Shown here: positions 47,011 through 48,211 of the stretch, piece after piece
Layout of the letters: the number at the start of each line of letters is the position of its first letter
How positions within the stretch are numbered: position 1 is the stretch's first letter
Source: a virus
Direction: 5' to 3' (one strand)
DNA length: 48,211 bases
Virus record (IMG/VR): IMGVR_UViG_3300020580_000022
Coordinates: 1 to 48,211 of that record
Notes under the pieces: generated by a model
What the model saw: only the letters and a program-made list of their open reading frames with translations
What the model was told of the DNA's origin: nothing
The model's database searches: none
Translations under genes and position numbers: made by a program

Positions 47011-48211
47011 ATGTTAAAAAAGATAGCTATGGGTTTTGCTGCCGTTATTGTTAGCGGTGGCATCATTGCTCTTGCTCAAACTTTTGCTCCTAATTTTCCG
47101 ATTATTAATGGTCCTAGCTATTGCGCTAGCACTACTAATAATGTTTGTACTAGCACTATTCCTGCCGGTCCTACGTTTACCGGGCAGGAAACTATTCCAG
47201 CGGATACTAATGCTACTCCGATTGGTGCTTTGCAGGCTGGTAAAATTGCAATTCCTTCGTTAATTAATAATTATAATGCGCTTGTTGGTTCTGATTTCGG
47301 TCAAAATCTTTGGCAACGCGGTACTACTCCAATTAGTGCGTTAGGTATTGGTGGTCAAGTATTTATGAGTGCCGATGGCTGGTTTTTTATTAATCAGGCT
47401 ACTACCGGTGTTCAAACCACAACTGTTTCGAAACAGACTGGTGCTACTGATCAACCGCCCGGTTCTTCTGCATCAATGCGTATTCAACGTGTTAATGCGC
47501 AAACTGGTGTTGGACAAGTTTGTACTGGTCAATTAACGCCTGATGATACTACACCGCCGTTTGTTAGCACACAAAATACTCTTAATTCAAACATCGCTGC
47601 TAATCAGCGTACTGCTGTATTTAGTGTTGATATGCTTGCAGGAGCAAACTTTTCTCCTGCTGGTGTTAATATGATAATTGCATATCATACTGCTGCCGAT
47701 GCTGCGGCAAGTGCAAATGGTCAAGGTACTAATACTAATACTTTTGCTACATCGGTTCCTGGTACTCAGAATATTACTAACTACATCGAAGCGGTTAACA
47801 CTCTTACACCGGTTACTACTACTTGGACACGATATAGTGTTGCTGCTACTATTCCATTAAATGTTCCAGGTACTACTACAAATATTCTTGGTGTTGGCGT
47901 TAAACTTTGTGTAACTCCTGTTGGCACTGCTGGTGCTAACGATTGGTTTGAAATTGGTAATGCTCAATTAGAATATCGTTCTGGTACATCTTTTGCAGCT
48001 TCACCTTATGATAGACATTTGTTAAGTGATGAATGGCAGCTTGAAACCGCTCGTTATTATCAGATTAGCGAAAATGGTTCGGGAACTGTTATTTATTGTC
48101 CCGGTCAAGCTACTACTACTAATGCTTTTAATGTGGTATGTCAGTTTCCAAATCGTATGAGAATTACACCTACTACTACTCCTATTACTATTGGTGGATT
48201 TAAAGTTAATG
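47011..48211 (+). CDS. Virion/tail protein, 3' end outside window
   Basis: At least 400 residues with no stop up to the last base; AAGG lies about 10 bases before ATG 47011. Residues 1-24 look like a signal peptide (MLKKIAMGFAAVIVSGGIIA, then LAQ). The rest is a Thr/Ala/Gly-rich beta protein. The segment WFEIGNAQLEYRSGT followed by SPYDRHLLSDEWQLETARYYQ is a common motif of phage tail and baseplate-associated proteins with a galactose-binding-like domain. It lies between terS and the expected large terminase. Confidence 0.65.
   Translation, partial: MLKKIAMGFAAVIVSGGIIALAQTFAPNFPIINGPSYCASTTNNVCTSTIPAGPTFTGQETIPADTNATPIGALQAGKIAIPSLINNYNALVGSDFGQNLWQRGTTPISALGIGGQVFMSADGWFFINQATTGVQTTTVSKQTGATDQPPGSSASMRIQRVNAQTGVGQVCTGQLTPDDTTPPFVSTQNTLNSNIAANQRTAVFSVDMLAGANFSPAGVNMIIAYHTAADAAASANGQGTNTNTFATSVPGTQNITNYIEAVNTLTPVTTTWTRYSVAATIPLNVPGTTTNILGVGVKLCVTPVGTAGANDWFEIGNAQLEYRSGTSFAASPYDRHLLSDEWQLETARYYQISENGSGTVIYCPGQATTTNAFNVVCQFPNRMRITPTTTPITIGGFKVN

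Noticed and set aside
47036-47860. Leu-rich ORFs in other frames near the right end
   Set aside because: They are shadows of the open frame that begins at 47011 and continues past the end of the window; that frame has a ribosome site and tail-protein motifs.
1-48211. CRISPR array, diversity-generating retroelement or integrase
   Set aside because: I found no regularly spaced repeats, no reverse transcriptase motif and no tyrosine or serine recombinase motif in the window.

Overview
The window is about 48.2 kb of a tailed, podovirus-like phage genome with a P22-type virion. It is AT-rich (G+C roughly one third by eye) and densely packed, with many ATGA-type gene overlaps. Both ends are cut: base 1 falls inside the portal gene and base 48211 inside a virion/tail gene. 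No large terminase, integrase or transposase is visible. The host is probably an alphaproteobacterium: there is a GcrA-like small helix-turn-helix protein and a small membrane protein of a type I associate with alphaproteobacterial phages. A few GC-rich patches look imported from a higher-GC source, and the phage carries tRNA-Gln(UUG) and tRNA-Leu(UAA), which read the A-ending codons it uses heavily.

Layout. (1) 1-17.3 kb, rightward: portal C-terminus, a 1031-residue polyvalent protein with an ADP-ribosyltransferase-like module, scaffold-like protein, a GIY-YIG homing endonuclease, P22 gp5-like major capsid protein, gp4-like adaptor, gp10-like stabilisation protein, a cupin-like protein and three DNA-ejection proteins. 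(2) 17.3-24.8 kb: tail-collar protein with a signal-peptide-like N-terminus, GH19 endolysin, holin candidate, proline-rich protein, papain-like protein, then a run of tiny secreted or membrane proteins and a membrane-anchored coiled-coil protein. (3) 34.1 down to 24.8 kb, leftward early operon: small conserved proteins, Sak4-like ATPase, Acb2/Tad1-like anti-CBASS protein, SSB, PD-(D/E)XK nuclease, SF2 helicase, sliding-clamp-like protein, GC-rich coiled-coil protein and family B DNA polymerase. (4) 34.3-36.8 kb, rightward: HTH protein and a primase-polymerase/helicase whose reading frame contains a complete tRNA-Gln gene. (5) 36.8-46.1 kb: iteron-like origin candidate, then small early genes driven by a repeated promoter type, a GC-rich insertion, VRR-NUC nuclease, ParB-like protein, tRNA-Leu and a KTSC protein. 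(6) 46.1-48.2 kb: small terminase, a cloverleaf-like RNA and a truncated virion gene.

How it fits together: the leftward operon and the primase-helicase supply replication and recombination. The Acb2-like protein would protect the phage from cyclic-nucleotide defence during that phase. The rightward late genes build, fill and release the virion.

Most unusual signals: a tRNA gene nested in sense inside the primase-helicase ORF; an 8-mer, TGTGGGCA, present about 17 times where fewer than one would be expected; the cloverleaf-like RNA beside terS; and several structured non-coding stretches in an otherwise compact genome.
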